DNA of 21,983 nucleotides, taken from NCBI GenBank assembly GCA_002469605.1, contig DKMV01000307.1:4133-26115 (forward strand), in the 5' to 3' direction. This DNA comes from Leclercia sp. UBA7405 (GTDB lineage Bacteria > Pseudomonadota > Gammaproteobacteria > Enterobacterales > Enterobacteriaceae). Under the pieces are notes generated by a model. The model did no database searches and was not told the DNA's origin. It was given only the letters and a program-made list of their open reading frames with translations. Numbering within the stretch: the first letter of the stretch is position 1; the number at the start of each line of letters is the position of its first letter. This document shows, in pieces, positions 1 to 8,070 of the stretch. The position numbers and the translations under genes were made by a program.

Positions 1-1085
1 AGCGCGTCTTATTCCTGCTGGGCCTCTTCAGCGCCGCCGTCGCCGCGCAGCCGCTGCGCGACGTGGTGGATATCCAGGGGGTACGCGGCAACCAGCTGGT
101 CGGCTATAGCCTGGTGGTGGGCCTCGACGGCACCGGGGATAAAAACCAGGTGAAGTTCACCAGCCAGTCGGTCACCAATATGCTGCGCCAGTTTGGCGTC
201 CAGCTGCCGGCCAAAATCGATCCTAAGGTGAAGAACGTGGCGGCGGTGGCCATCAGCGCTACGCTGCCGCCGGGCTACTCCCCCGGCCAGTCGATTGACG
301 TTACCGTCTCCTCTATTGGCGACGCCAAAAGCCTGCGCGGCGGCACGCTGCTGCTGACCCAGCTGCGCGGCGCCGACGGTGAAGTCTACGCCCTGGCGCA
401 GGGCAATGTGGTGGTGGGCGGCGTGAAGGCCGAAGGCAACAGCGGCTCCAGCGTCACCATCAACACCCCAACCGTGGGTCGGGTGCCGAACGGCGGCTCG
501 GTGGAGCGCGAAATCGCCAGCGACTTTCAGCAGGAGCCGGTGGTGATGCTCAACCTGAAACGCCCCAGCTTTAAAACGGCCAACACCGTTGCGGTGGCGC
601 TGAACAACGTCTTTGGGCCTGGCACGGCAACCGCCCAGAGCGCGACCAACGTCTCGGTTCGTGCCCCCATGGGGCCGGGCGCACGCGTGGCCTTTATGTC
701 CGCGCTGGAAGATGTGCAGATCAATGCCGGTAAACAGCCGCCGCGCGTGGTGTTTAACGCCCGTACCGGCACGGTGGTGATTGGCGATGGCGTCATTGTG
801 CGTGCCGCCGCGGTCTCCCACGGTAATCTGACCGTCACCATTCGTGAATCCGCCAACGTCAGCCAGCCGAACGCCCTCGCCGGTGGACAGACGGTGGTTA
901 CGCCCCAGAGCGATATCAACGTTAACCGCGGCCGCGGCCAGATGGTGACGATCTCTGCCGGCACCAGCCTGCGCAGTATTGTGAATACTCTCAACAGCCT
1001 TGGCGCGGCCCCGGACGACACCATGGCGATTTTGCAGGCGCTGCATGAAGCCGGTGCCCTCGATGCTGAACTGGTGGTGATCTGA
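1..1085 (+). CDS. lfgI: Lateral flagellar P-ring protein FlgI/LfgI (5' end cut by window)
   Basis: FlgI builds the periplasmic P-ring, the bushing around the flagellar rod in the peptidoglycan layer. The reading frame is open from base 3, so the start codon lies upstream. The first visible residues ([15 protein letters not shown]) are the hydrophobic core and cleavage region of a Sec signal peptide, and the mature protein probably begins near [15 protein letters not shown]. Family signatures follow: [54 protein letters not shown], and near the C-terminus [18 protein letters not shown]. The GTG at 63 falls inside the mature domain and is not the real start. The stop codon shares one base with the lfgJ start, so the two are translationally linked. 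The lateral-system name rests on the laf genes downstream. Confidence 0.95.
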   Translation, partial: RVLFLLGLFSAAVAAQPLRDVVDIQGVRGNQLVGYSLVVGLDGTGDKNQVKFTSQSVTNMLRQFGVQLPAKIDPKVKNVAAVAISATLPPGYSPGQSIDVTVSSIGDAKSLRGGTLLLTQLRGADGEVYALAQGNVVVGGVKAEGNSGSSVTINTPTVGRVPNGGSVEREIASDFQQEPVVMLNLKRPSFKTANTVAVALNNVFGPGTATAQSATNVSVRAPMGPGARVAFMSALEDVQINAGKQPPRVVFNARTGTVVIGDGVIVRAAAVSHGNLTVTIRESANVSQPNALAGGQTVVTPQSDINVNRGRGQMVTISAGTSLRSIVNTLNSLGAAPDDTMAILQALHEAGALDAELVVI

Positions 1086-1474
1086 TGCTGAACGCCATTA
1101 ACCGACAAACCGCGATCCTGCCCGGCGATATTACCGGCCAGGTCAAACCGCAAAACCTTGAACAGGCCGCCGAGCAGTTCGAGGCGTTGATGTTGCGCTC
1201 CATGCTTTCGCAGATGCGCAAGGCCGCGGACGTGCTGGGGGAAGATAACCCTTTCAACAGCAAGCAGCAGCGGATGATGCGCGATTTCTACGATGACAAG
1301 CTGGCGTTCCAGCTGGCTTCCCAGCGCAGTACCGGCATCGCGCAGATGATCGTGAATCAACTTTCGCCACAGGCTACGACCCCGCTTAAGAACGAGGCGG
1401 AAGCGGTCGCTATACAGGGACAAGCGCAGGAACCTTTTACGCCGTCGTTCCAGAGAACCGAAGGCCAGGAGTAA
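1085..1474 (+). CDS. lfgJ: Short FlgJ-type rod cap protein (rod-binding domain only)
   Basis: FlgJ caps the growing rod in the periplasm. This 129-residue protein contains only the rod-binding domain (about residues 18-95: LEQAAEQFEALMLRSMLSQMRKA, then FYDDKLAFQLASQ and GIAQMIVNQL). The FlgJ of the main E. coli flagellum is roughly 313 residues because it also carries a C-terminal glucosaminidase that opens the cell wall for the rod. That domain is absent here and the stop is followed directly by the lfgK ribosome site, so this is a natural short form rather than a frameshift. Short FlgJ proteins are typical of Flag-2 and many other lateral systems. The ATG overlaps the lfgI stop by one base. 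A wall hydrolase must come from elsewhere, and the NlpC/P60 gene at 14258 is a candidate. Confidence 0.92.
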   Translation: MLNAINRQTAILPGDITGQVKPQNLEQAAEQFEALMLRSMLSQMRKAADVLGEDNPFNSKQQRMMRDFYDDKLAFQLASQRSTGIAQMIVNQLSPQATTPLKNEAEAVAIQGQAQEPFTPSFQRTEGQE

Positions 1475-1477
1475 GCC

Positions 1478-2845
1478 ATGAGTATGTTTAATATCGCCTT
1501 TAGCGGGCTGCAGGCGGCCCGCATGGGGATGCTCGTCACCTCGATGAACACCAACAACTACCTGACGGTGGGCTATACCCGGCAGGGTATTGTGCAGAGC
1601 GCCATCGGCCCGATGGGCGAAGCTGGCCTCTCGCCGGGCAGCGGCGTGCAGGTTGACAGTATTCGCCGCATCTCCAGCCAGTATCTGGTTAATCAGGTCT
1701 GGCAGACCAACAGCAAAGCCAGCTACTACAGCATGGGCAACGAGTACGTCAGCTCGCTGGAGAAGGTGATTGGTACCGACTCCACCAGCCTCGGGGCGGG
1801 TCTGGACGACTTCGTCAGCGCCCTGAGCGCCCTGACGCAGCAGCCAGAATCCCAGGCGCGGCGCCAGCAGCTGTTGAACCAGGCCAAAACGCTCTCCACC
1901 CGCTTCAACAGCATGAATGATTTTATCTCGAGCCAGAAAGAGTCCGTTAACACCCAGCGTGGGGCGATGGTCGATCAGATCAACACGCTTAGCAGCCACA
2001 TTGCGGACTACAACAAGAAAATCGTCGAGATGGACTCCACGGGCGGCAACAGCAGCGTGCTGCGCGACCAGCGGGACGAGCTGGTGAAGACCCTGAGTTC
2101 AATGGCCGATGTGAAGGTGACCGACGACAGCAGCGGTTATACCGTCTCGTTAAGCAACGGCCAGCCGCTGGTGAGCGGAAAAACGGCAGGCACACTGAGC
2201 ACCGGCAAAGACAGCAATGGTAATACCACCCTGACCCTGAAGTTTTCCACCAGCGAGTTTTCCCTTAACCCCTCTACCGGCGGTCAGCTGGGGGCACTTT
2301 ACGACTATGAGACCGGCACCCTGAAGCAGATGAGCGACTCGGTGCAGGGGATGGCGCAGTCGGTAGCGGACCTGTTCAACAACCAGCTGGCAGAAGGCTA
2401 CGATCTGAACGGCAACAAGGGCAAACCGCTCTTCACCTTCGATGCGACAAACCCGGCGGGAATATTGCAGGTAAATGATCTGACCCCCGACGAGCTGGCG
2501 TTATCAAAAGATCCGAACGCGCCGGGCAACGGCGACAACCTGAACGCGCTGCTTGAGCTGAAAAACCAGAAAACCGATATCCCGGGCTTGGGCAACATGA
2601 GTCTGAACGAAGGGGCGGCAGCCATTATTTCGACCATAGGTATCGCCAGTAAACAGAGCAAGACGGAAATGGATGCGGCCGTTGCGGTGAGCCAGCAGGC
2701 ACAAACCCAGCGCGACAATCTGAGCGGGGTCGATCAGGACGAAGAGGCGATGGCGTTGCAGACCTATATGCAGGCGTACCAGGCGAGCATGAAGGTTATC
2801 TCCACGGGTAACCAGATTTTTAGCGATCTGCTAAGTATGTTTTAA
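1478..2845 (+). CDS. lfgK: Flagellar hook-associated protein 1 FlgK (HAP1)
   Basis: FlgK is the first hook-filament junction protein, exported through the flagellar type III system and assembled at the hook tip. The 455-residue product starts with the conserved axial-protein helix (MSMFNIAFSGLQAARMGM, then NTNNYLTVGYTRQG) and ends with a matching C-terminal helix (EEAMALQTYMQAYQASMKVISTGNQIFSDLLSMF). Both pack together in the filament core. FlgK of the main E. coli flagellum is about 547 residues, so the middle domain is shortened here. An AGGAG ribosome site at 1466-1470 supports this ATG. The gene lies 3 bp after lfgJ and 20 bp before lfgL within one operon. Confidence 0.95.
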   Translation: MSMFNIAFSGLQAARMGMLVTSMNTNNYLTVGYTRQGIVQSAIGPMGEAGLSPGSGVQVDSIRRISSQYLVNQVWQTNSKASYYSMGNEYVSSLEKVIGTDSTSLGAGLDDFVSALSALTQQPESQARRQQLLNQAKTLSTRFNSMNDFISSQKESVNTQRGAMVDQINTLSSHIADYNKKIVEMDSTGGNSSVLRDQRDELVKTLSSMADVKVTDDSSGYTVSLSNGQPLVSGKTAGTLSTGKDSNGNTTLTLKFSTSEFSLNPSTGGQLGALYDYETGTLKQMSDSVQGMAQSVADLFNNQLAEGYDLNGNKGKPLFTFDATNPAGILQVNDLTPDELALSKDPNAPGNGDNLNALLELKNQKTDIPGLGNMSLNEGAAAIISTIGIASKQSKTEMDAAVAVSQQAQTQRDNLSGVDQDEEAMALQTYMQAYQASMKVISTGNQIFSDLLSMF

Positions 2846-2865
2846 CCAACCACGGGATCCAGAAT

Positions 2866-3780
2866 ATGCGAGTAAGCGGTCTTTACCACTATAACGCCAT
2901 GCTGGCGCAGATGGGTACCAACAGCACCCAGATTGGCAAGCTGATGGAACAACTGTCGACGCAAAAGCGCGTAAACGTGCCGTCGGACGATCCTGTTACC
3001 GCCAGCCGTCTGGTGCAGCTTAGCCGGGAGCAGTCGGCCATTAAGCAGTATCAGAGCAATATCACCAGCCTGAGCGGCGCGCTGTCGGTGCAGGAGTCGC
3101 ATATTAAGGCCCTCAGCGACCAGGTGCTCTCGGTGAGCGATAAGCTCAAGCTTGCCAATAACAGCTCGCTGAGCCAGAAAGATCTGGCGAGCTACGGCGA
3201 GGAGCTGGGCTCGATGCTGGATTCGCTGGTGGCAACCATGAACAGCAAAAACGAGAACGGCAGCTACCTCTTCTCCGGTACCATGACCAACAGCAAAACC
3301 GTGACGGTAGACAGTAACGGCCAGTACCTATTTGGCGGCAATGAAGCTTCCCGCGAAACCACGGTGGCAAACGGCGTCTCCATTACCGAAAACACCAATA
3401 TTTCGCACGCTTTTTCAGGCTCTGGCAACGATCTGGAGATGCTCAACAAGCTGAAAGCCCTGAGCGAAAAGATGCAGGATCCCAACGCTAACTTTGCCGA
3501 TTATAAAGATGAACTGACGGCGGTTATCGACATGACGCAGAACACCAGCGACAGCCTGGGGGCGCTCTTTACCGATCTCGGCGGGCGGCAAAACCGCCTG
3601 ACCCTGATCGATAACGCCCATACGGACGTAAGCCTGGCGAACGCCGAGGTCGAAACCGATCTGAATGCGGCGGACTCGGCTACCACCACCATGAATCTGC
3701 AGCTCTATATGACCTCGATTCAGATCAGCAATAAGGCCTATAGCATGGTCAGCCAGCTCAACCTTTTCAGTATGTTGTAA
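2866..3780 (+). CDS. lfgL: Flagellar hook-associated protein 3 FlgL (HAP3)
   Basis: FlgL is the second junction protein, between FlgK and the flagellin filament. The 304-residue product (E. coli FlgL is about 317) has the flagellin-like N-terminal helix with LMEQLSTQKRVNVPSDDPVTASRLVQLSREQSA, a central region with GSYLFSGTMTNSKTV (a typical FlgL motif around residues 128-142), and the C-terminal helix LNAADSATTTMNLQLYMTSIQISNKAYSMVSQLNLFSML. The ribosome site before the ATG is weak (GGGATC), which suggests translation coupled to lfgK. The gene ends 6 bp before lafW. Confidence 0.94.
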   Translation: MRVSGLYHYNAMLAQMGTNSTQIGKLMEQLSTQKRVNVPSDDPVTASRLVQLSREQSAIKQYQSNITSLSGALSVQESHIKALSDQVLSVSDKLKLANNSSLSQKDLASYGEELGSMLDSLVATMNSKNENGSYLFSGTMTNSKTVTVDSNGQYLFGGNEASRETTVANGVSITENTNISHAFSGSGNDLEMLNKLKALSEKMQDPNANFADYKDELTAVIDMTQNTSDSLGALFTDLGGRQNRLTLIDNAHTDVSLANAEVETDLNAADSATTTMNLQLYMTSIQISNKAYSMVSQLNLFSML

Positions 3781-3786
3781 GAGATT

Positions 3787-4788
3787 ATGCAGGTTAGTTT
3801 AAAAACGGCATCCCTGACGACCTCCGCCCCGGCAACCGCCGGGCGCGGCACCATTGACGCACCGCAAAGCGTTACCCGCACGAGCGCCCCCCAGAGTACC
3901 CCCAGCCGGAACAGTTTTCCGGAGTCGGCGCTGCTTTCCCGCCGCCCGATGCGCTATAACGTGCTGCTTAATCAGCAGCTTACCGCCGTTCAGCAGGCAG
4001 ACAGCTATCTGGCGAAGACCGAAACGCAGCTGTTACAGCTGCGCCAGTCGGCGGTGCGCGGGGGCGACGTTAGCACCCAGTCGAACGCGCTGCAAAAGCA
4101 TCTGGCGCGCCGCACCGAGCTTTCAGGCGGCACCGTCGATCGCCATCTGTCGGCTTCGCTGGAGCAGAAAACGGCGGTCACTTTTACCCTACCGGGGTGC
4201 GAGAAATTATTGAGCCAGCCGGACGGCGAGACCCTGGTCTTTTCCCTCGGCGGGCGCCAGCGTGAGATGGTGGCCATTGCGCTCCCCGAGGAGGCCACGC
4301 CGCGCCAGACTCTGACCCGGCTCAACGTCGGGCTGGGGCGCTTAGGCATTCATGCAACCCAGGCGGGCAACGGCCAGCTTAAATTCAGCGTCGAGGAGGG
4401 CCGCTGGGAGCGCGTCAGCCAGCAGCTTACCGTGCGTGGCGAAGGCCGCCATTTCCCGGCTGACGCCTTTACACTGCTGGCACCGCAGGCGGAGAGCGCC
4501 AGCAGCGACGAGATGCAGCTCACCCGCTGGGAGCGGGAAGGGCAGACGAAGCTGCACGCCGCCCTTGAACATATCACCACCCAGCGCAGCCAACTGCGCC
4601 AGCAACAGGATCGCGTTAGCGCGCGCATCAGCGATATGCAAACGGTATTCAGCCCCCGCCAGGCGCTGGAAACCTCCCGCGCGCTTGGCGACGCGCTGGC
4701 CCGCAGCCAGGACTTTGGCGCCCTGTCGCAGGCGCTGGGCGCCCAGGCGAACGTCAGGCTGTCGACGGTGAAAAATCTGTTGGGGTAG
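3787..4788 (+). CDS. lafW: Flag-2 hook-associated protein LafW (putative)
   Basis: Position directly after lfgL, and opposite lafZ, matches lafW of Flag-2 loci, described as a putative hook-associated protein with no counterpart in the main E. coli flagellum. The 333 residues have no signal peptide or membrane span. The layout resembles an exported axial protein: a Ser/Thr/Pro-rich tail (1-50), a helical segment (56-110, LLNQQLTAVQQADSYLAKTE), a beta-rich middle (130-215, VTFTLPGCEKLL, ETLVFSLGG), and a long C-terminal helical part (245-333, with a coiled-coil-like stretch HITTQRSQLRQQQDRVSARI) ending in LLG, as in flagellins. Function is not established. An export role and a place at the hook-filament junction are inferences from layout and neighbours. 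It is the last plus-strand gene before the convergent lafZ unit. Confidence 0.75.
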   Translation: MQVSLKTASLTTSAPATAGRGTIDAPQSVTRTSAPQSTPSRNSFPESALLSRRPMRYNVLLNQQLTAVQQADSYLAKTETQLLQLRQSAVRGGDVSTQSNALQKHLARRTELSGGTVDRHLSASLEQKTAVTFTLPGCEKLLSQPDGETLVFSLGGRQREMVAIALPEEATPRQTLTRLNVGLGRLGIHATQAGNGQLKFSVEEGRWERVSQQLTVRGEGRHFPADAFTLLAPQAESASSDEMQLTRWEREGQTKLHAALEHITTQRSQLRQQQDRVSARISDMQTVFSPRQALETSRALGDALARSQDFGALSQALGAQANVRLSTVKNLLG

Positions 4789-4799
4789 GGCGCGTTGCG

Positions 4800-4820
4800 T
4801 GCCCGGCACCTGGCCGGGCA
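4800..4820. terminator. Hairpin between the convergent lafW and minus-strand membrane protein genes
   Basis: An 8-bp perfect inverted repeat (TGCCCGGC / GCCGGGCA) with a 5-nt loop sits in the 40-bp gap between two genes that end towards each other. No T-tract follows on either strand, so it is not a classical intrinsic terminator. It may stabilise or stop both transcripts, or be a REP-like element. Confidence 0.4.
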
Positions 4821-4828
4821 GCGTCAGG

Positions 4829-5299
4829 CTAGTTCTGCACAGGATAGAGGAATATCGTGCCGTTTTGCCCGACCACCAGCGACTGGTTATCCAGGGAGAT
4901 AGGCTCCATCCAGTAGTTGGAATACATCAGCTGATCGACCAGGCCATCAATCATCAGCCCTTTCTTTTCCGAGCTGTAAAAGATTGGCGACAGATTAAAA
5001 TAAATCTTCCCGCGAGTTTTCTGCCGGGGAGTAAACTTCCCCTTCAGCACAAAGCGGTTATCGTCCGGGCTGGTGATGTTTGCCATCATCACGCCGCGGG
5101 TGTTTTTCAGGCAGATATCGTAAATCTCTTTTTTCTGCGACATCACGTCGTAAAAGCCCATCTGAAACCCCCCTTCCACATTGTTATCCTGCAGCATCGG
5201 GGGAGTCGGTCGCAGGACGTATATCGCGGCGCCCAGGGCAGCCACGGCCAGCGCCAGAACGATCGTCAATTTACTTCGTTTTGCAGGTCGCCAGTTCAT
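4829..5299 (-). CDS. Small single-span membrane protein, putative partner of LafZ
   Basis: I do not recognise this 156-residue protein by sequence. It has a short basic cytoplasmic start (MNWRPAKRSK), one membrane span (about 11-29, LTIVLALAVAALGAAIYVL), and a periplasmic domain of about 125 residues with one cysteine (C63). Its start lies inside lafZ: the two frames overlap by 29 bp on the same strand, and a good GAGGAG ribosome site (plus-strand 5308-5313) stands 8 bp before the ATG. A ToxR-like regulator overlapped by a small type II membrane protein is the pattern of ToxR/ToxS, VtrA/VtrC and PsaE/PsaF. From that I infer that this protein stabilises LafZ or helps it sense a ligand in the periplasm. 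The sequence itself does not prove it. Confidence 0.75.
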   Translation of the reverse strand: MNWRPAKRSKLTIVLALAVAALGAAIYVLRPTPPMLQDNNVEGGFQMGFYDVMSQKKEIYDICLKNTRGVMMANITSPDDNRFVLKGKFTPRQKTRGKIYFNLSPIFYSSEKKGLMIDGLVDQLMYSNYWMEPISLDNQSLVVGQNGTIFLYPVQN

Positions 5300-6212
5300 T
5301 AAGCTTTCTCCTCGTCTCGCGCAGGATCAGGTTGTTGAGCTGTACCGTGTCGGTACGCCAGTGGTAAATGGTCATCGCCAGCTGCTTTTTGTCGCAGGCG
5401 TTGGAGAGCATAAAGCTGTAGCTCAAAGACGAATTATGACTATTAAAGTAGATGCTCATGGTGGCGGACTGCAGCCGGATAAGCTGGTCGAGCCCATAAA
5501 GAGAGTCTTTCAGTTTGCTGTACAGATTGGCGGTCATGTAGGCCGGCTCACCGGTGGTTTCGATAGCGTAGATGCGAATATTGCTGTACACGCCCGGCTG
5601 AATTTCATGGGCGGTCAGCCTGTCCCGACTGCCATCAAACAGATACCAGCACGCGCTCGCCGTCATCACGGCGCTGAGCAGCGCCACGAGCAGGAAAGCG
5701 ACGATGCGCCGGGGGCGGCGCTCTGCCGCGACGGCCGGGGCAGGATGGTTAACCGGCGCGACATCCTCGCTCATTATCGCTAAACCCGGAGCGGGCTCCG
5801 CGTTGTCTGCAGGGGGCACCGGCGCCTGCGGCTCAGCGGCCTGGGGCTCCTCGTCCGACTCGTTGACCTCATCTTCATCTTTTTCCACCACGCAGCAGTA
5901 TTCGGCTTCCAGCAGATAGCCTTTGCGCGGAATGGTTTTGATGATGCGCTGGGCTTTGCCGTCGTCTTCCAGAGCAGTACGCAGCGCGTGAATGGCGTTG
6001 GGCAGGCTGTTATTGCCAATGACGCGGCGTTCCCAGACCAGATTAGTCAGCTCTTCGCGCGTAAAGATGTTGCCGGCCCCCTTAGCCAGAATATCAAGCA
6101 GTTTGAGCTGATATTCACCCAGGCGTTTTCGCTCTCCGGTAGTTAAATGGAGAATCGAACCTGATGGCACATCAATCAGCCAGTTATTTACGGAACGGTA
6201 GCATTTATTCAT
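5271..6212 (-). CDS. lafZ: Membrane-anchored OmpR-type winged-helix regulator LafZ (ToxR/CadC class)
   Basis: This is a 313-residue one-component regulator. Residues about 10-105 form an OmpR/PhoB-type DNA-binding domain (ERKRLGEYQLKLLDILAKGAGNIFTREELTNLVW, then NSLPNAIHALRTALEDDG and IIKTIPRKGYLLEAEY). Residues 107-165 are an acidic then proline/alanine-rich linker, 170-191 a membrane span (IVAFLLVALLSAVMTASACWYL), and 195-313 a periplasmic domain with two cysteines (C273, C310) that could form a disulfide, as in ToxR. Flag-2 loci carry lafZ, a putative transmembrane regulator, at this place. It is transcribed away from lafA, towards lafW, and its end overlaps the small membrane protein gene. 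Likely targets are promoters in the AT-rich gap next to it; this is inferred. Confidence 0.85.
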   Translation of the reverse strand: MNKCYRSVNNWLIDVPSGSILHLTTGERKRLGEYQLKLLDILAKGAGNIFTREELTNLVWERRVIGNNSLPNAIHALRTALEDDGKAQRIIKTIPRKGYLLEAEYCCVVEKDEDEVNESDEEPQAAEPQAPVPPADNAEPAPGLAIMSEDVAPVNHPAPAVAAERRPRRIVAFLLVALLSAVMTASACWYLFDGSRDRLTAHEIQPGVYSNIRIYAIETTGEPAYMTANLYSKLKDSLYGLDQLIRLQSATMSIYFNSHNSSLSYSFMLSNACDKKQLAMTIYHWRTDTVQLNNLILRETRRKLNELATCKTK

Positions 6213-6400
6213 ATATGTATTATGGTTTCGACCATCTCAGCAGCGGGGTTACCAGGTATTAATAACGGTTAACTCCATTTAGTATTCTTAATGAATGCTG
6301 CATGCCTGCAGAGCGTAAATAAAGAGGGTGATAAAAGGTCATGATGAGGTGTGAAATATAAGCCGTGGCGGCCTTTGTTTTGTTAGTAAACAGCCTCAAC

Positions 6401-6431
6401 AGAGCGGGGTACCTTTTCCTGCGCTCTTTTT
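6401..6431 (+). terminator. Terminator-like hairpin inside the lafZ-lafA gap
   Basis: AGAGCG (6401-6406) pairs with CGCTCT (6422-6427), with a 15-nt loop, and four further T residues follow. Some inner G/C pairs could lengthen the stem with a bulge. It reads in the plus direction about 570 bp before lafA, where no known gene ends. It could end a small RNA or an abortive leader, or be chance. Confidence 0.25.
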
Positions 6432-6868
6432 ACGCGATAAAAGTGTGATACGCAACAGGCTTTCCGGTACTACCAGTTCAGGAGTAGTGACTTTTTTTCG
6501 TAAAGGTTAAGAGCAATAGTTAAATAATTCTTATGTTAATAAGGTGATCGCCCGGTGAATTAATGGTGTTATTGCTGTGATCTATTTGAGAATGCCTGCT
6601 ATTTTCATGAACTGTTTAAAAAAATATTTTTCTGCTATTTAATTTTGGCCTGTTTTGAGTCGCTTTGAATGTTCTTTTTTATTAGCGGCTCGAGCCTGTG
6701 CAATAAATTAGAAATAGTGTTATTAAAAATGAGGTTGTGAATAAAAGTGTATGTATGTAAAAAAGCGTCAGCTTTTATATATCACCGGGAAATAACCGCA
6801 TGCCATGCGCAACAGTACAGCACCAGATAACAATTTTTTATTTTCTTTATTTATTAACTTATTGAATA

Positions 6869-6897
6869 TAAACGTTTTATTAATTTCATTCGGTTAA
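6869..6897 (+). promoter_or_regulatory. Weak candidate sigma-28 promoter for lafA
   Basis: TAAACGTT (6869-6876) resembles the sigma-28 -35 box TAAAGTTT at 6 of 8 bases, and TCGGTTAA (6890-6897) resembles the -10 box GCCGATAA at 5 of 8. The spacing is 13 rather than the usual 11, which weakens the match. It would give a leader of roughly 95 nt before lafA. Flagellin genes are normally sigma-28 dependent and lafS encodes such a factor in this locus. Confidence 0.25.
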
Positions 6898-6997
6898 ATA
6901 ATCATCGGTTGACGCAGTGCGATTTAATTTTTGTTTCTGCCGTGTCGTCTTAACTCATTACACAAGCTGAATCACCAGGACAAAAAAAGGAACCACT

Positions 6998-7930
6998 ATG
7001 TCACTTTCTATCTTTACCAACGCCTCTTCCATGGCATCCACCAATGCGATGAACAAATCCAACAGCCTGCTCTCCACCGCCATGGAACGCCTGGGCACCG
7101 GTAAGCGCATTAACTCCGCGGCTGACGATGCGGCTGGCCTGCAGATTGCCACCCGTCTGCAGGGTCAAACCAACGGTATGACCGTTGCCCAGCGCAACAT
7201 CTCCGACGCTACTGCGATGCTGCAGACCGCGGAAGGCGCGTTCGATGAAGTGAGCAATATCATGTACCGCATGAAAGACCTCGCAACCCAGGCGGCGAAC
7301 GACACCAACACCCAGAAAGACCGCGATGCGATCAACTCCGAGCTGAACGACCTGAACTCCGAGCTGACTAACATCATGAAAAACACCTCTTACGCGGGCG
7401 ACAAGCTGTTTACCAGCTCCAATAGCAAATTTGCCAATACGATGAACTTCCAGATTGGTTCCAGCACCGATGAAACCATGCAGATCAACCTGTCTAACGA
7501 GTTGAAAGGCAGTGCATCCGGTATGATTTCGGATAAAGGTGTATTCAACGGTATCAGCAATGCTTCTGGCGCGACTGCCGCGGGCGCAAGCGGCGGTTAT
7601 ATCGGTACCACCGGCACTGCCAGCGGCAAGATCAATATCACTACCGCTGAAGGCGCGAAAGCTCTGATGGATAACCTCGAGTCAACCCTGAATGAAGTGG
7701 GCACCGTACGCTCCAAAATGGGTGCAAGCATTAACCGCCTGAGCCACACCGCCGCTAACCTGGCGAACATGAAAGACAATACCGACCTGGCGCTGGGCAA
7801 CATCCGCGACGCCGACTACGCCACCGAAGCCTCCACCATGACCCGCAACCAGCTGCTGGCGCAAACCAGCATGTCCATGCTGAAGCAGTCCAACAGCATG
7901 TCCAGCATGGTGATGTCTCTGCTGGGCTAA
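6998..7930 (+). CDS. lafA: Lateral flagellin LafA
   Basis: This is the filament subunit, 310 residues. The conserved N-terminal D0/D1 core is clear (SIFTNASSMASTNAMNK, SLLSTAMERLGTGKRINSA, DDAAGLQIATRLQGQ, VAQRNISDATAMLQTAEGA), as is the C-terminal core (INRLSHTAANLANMKDN, IRDADYATEASTMTRNQLL, MLKQSNSMSSMVMSLLG). Only about 60-90 residues of Gly/Ala/Ser/Thr-rich variable sequence (around 165-235) lie between them, so the protein lacks the large D2/D3 domains of FliC (about 500 residues in E. coli). Flagellins of this size are usual for lateral systems. AAGGAA stands 5 bp before the ATG. The gene is flanked by an AT-rich promoter region and a strong terminator, so it is probably a single-gene transcript, probably sigma-28 driven. 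Confidence 0.96.
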   Translation: MSLSIFTNASSMASTNAMNKSNSLLSTAMERLGTGKRINSAADDAAGLQIATRLQGQTNGMTVAQRNISDATAMLQTAEGAFDEVSNIMYRMKDLATQAANDTNTQKDRDAINSELNDLNSELTNIMKNTSYAGDKLFTSSNSKFANTMNFQIGSSTDETMQINLSNELKGSASGMISDKGVFNGISNASGATAAGASGGYIGTTGTASGKINITTAEGAKALMDNLESTLNEVGTVRSKMGASINRLSHTAANLANMKDNTDLALGNIRDADYATEASTMTRNQLLAQTSMSMLKQSNSMSSMVMSLLG

Positions 7931-7952
7931 TCCACCCGGTAGTGCTGCAGGA

Positions 7953-7980
7953 AAAAACACCGCTTAACGGCGGTGTTTTT
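7953..7980 (+). terminator. Rho-independent terminator of lafA
   Basis: An 11-bp perfect stem (AAAAACACCGC / GCGGTGTTTTT) with a 6-nt loop (TTAACG) starts 22 bp after the lafA stop and ends in five T residues. The A-run on the left arm makes it potentially bidirectional. It separates flagellin expression from the lafB operon. Confidence 0.93.
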
Positions 7981-7983
7981 GTA

Positions 7984-8010
7984 TCCGGCCCCTCCTTTCC
8001 CCCTGCCGGA
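7984..8010. promoter_or_regulatory. Candidate upstream activator site for the lafB sigma-54 promoter
   Basis: TCCGGC (7984-7989) and GCCGGA (8005-8010) form a perfect 6-bp inverted repeat with a 15-bp spacer. Its centre lies about 100 bp before the expected start of transcription from the sigma-54 promoter at 8071, a normal distance for an NtrC-class activator site. LafK is the known Flag-2 activator of that class. No binding consensus for it was available to compare. Confidence 0.3.
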
Positions 8011-8070
8011 AAAGCGGAAAAATCTCTTCCTGCCTCTTTGTAATTATTTGATTATTAACAATTAAAAAGT

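Larger units (their letters stand above)
6213..6997. promoter_or_regulatory. 785-bp AT-rich intergenic region between lafZ and lafA
   Basis: No gene with a convincing start, ribosome site and coding pattern is seen on either strand. The region is clearly more AT-rich than the genes around it, with many A and T runs (for example 6620-6645 and 6825-6890), as expected for DNA bound by H-NS-type proteins and bent promoters. It must hold the divergent lafZ and lafA promoters. Small structures seen: a hairpin with a T-run at 6401-6431, AAAAGC/GCTTTT at 6761-6776, and a CGCAT/ATGCG dyad at 6797-6809. The flagellin ribosome site AAGGAA is at 6987-6992. Confidence 0.6.

Noticed and set aside
527..1999. 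Long minus-strand open frame (490 codons) across lfgI, lfgJ and lfgK
   Set aside because: It spans three well-supported genes on the other strand; explained by codon-position GC bias.
6501..6527. TAAAGGTT followed by TTAAATAA at 11-bp spacing as a sigma-28 promoter
   Set aside because: The -35 box fits 7 of 8, but the -10 fits only 4 of 8 and it lies about 470 bp from lafA in AT-rich DNA where such matches are expected.
6906..6921. GG-N10-GC pattern before lafA as a sigma-54 promoter
   Set aside because: Only the GG and GC dinucleotides match; the rest of TGGCAC/TTGC is absent.
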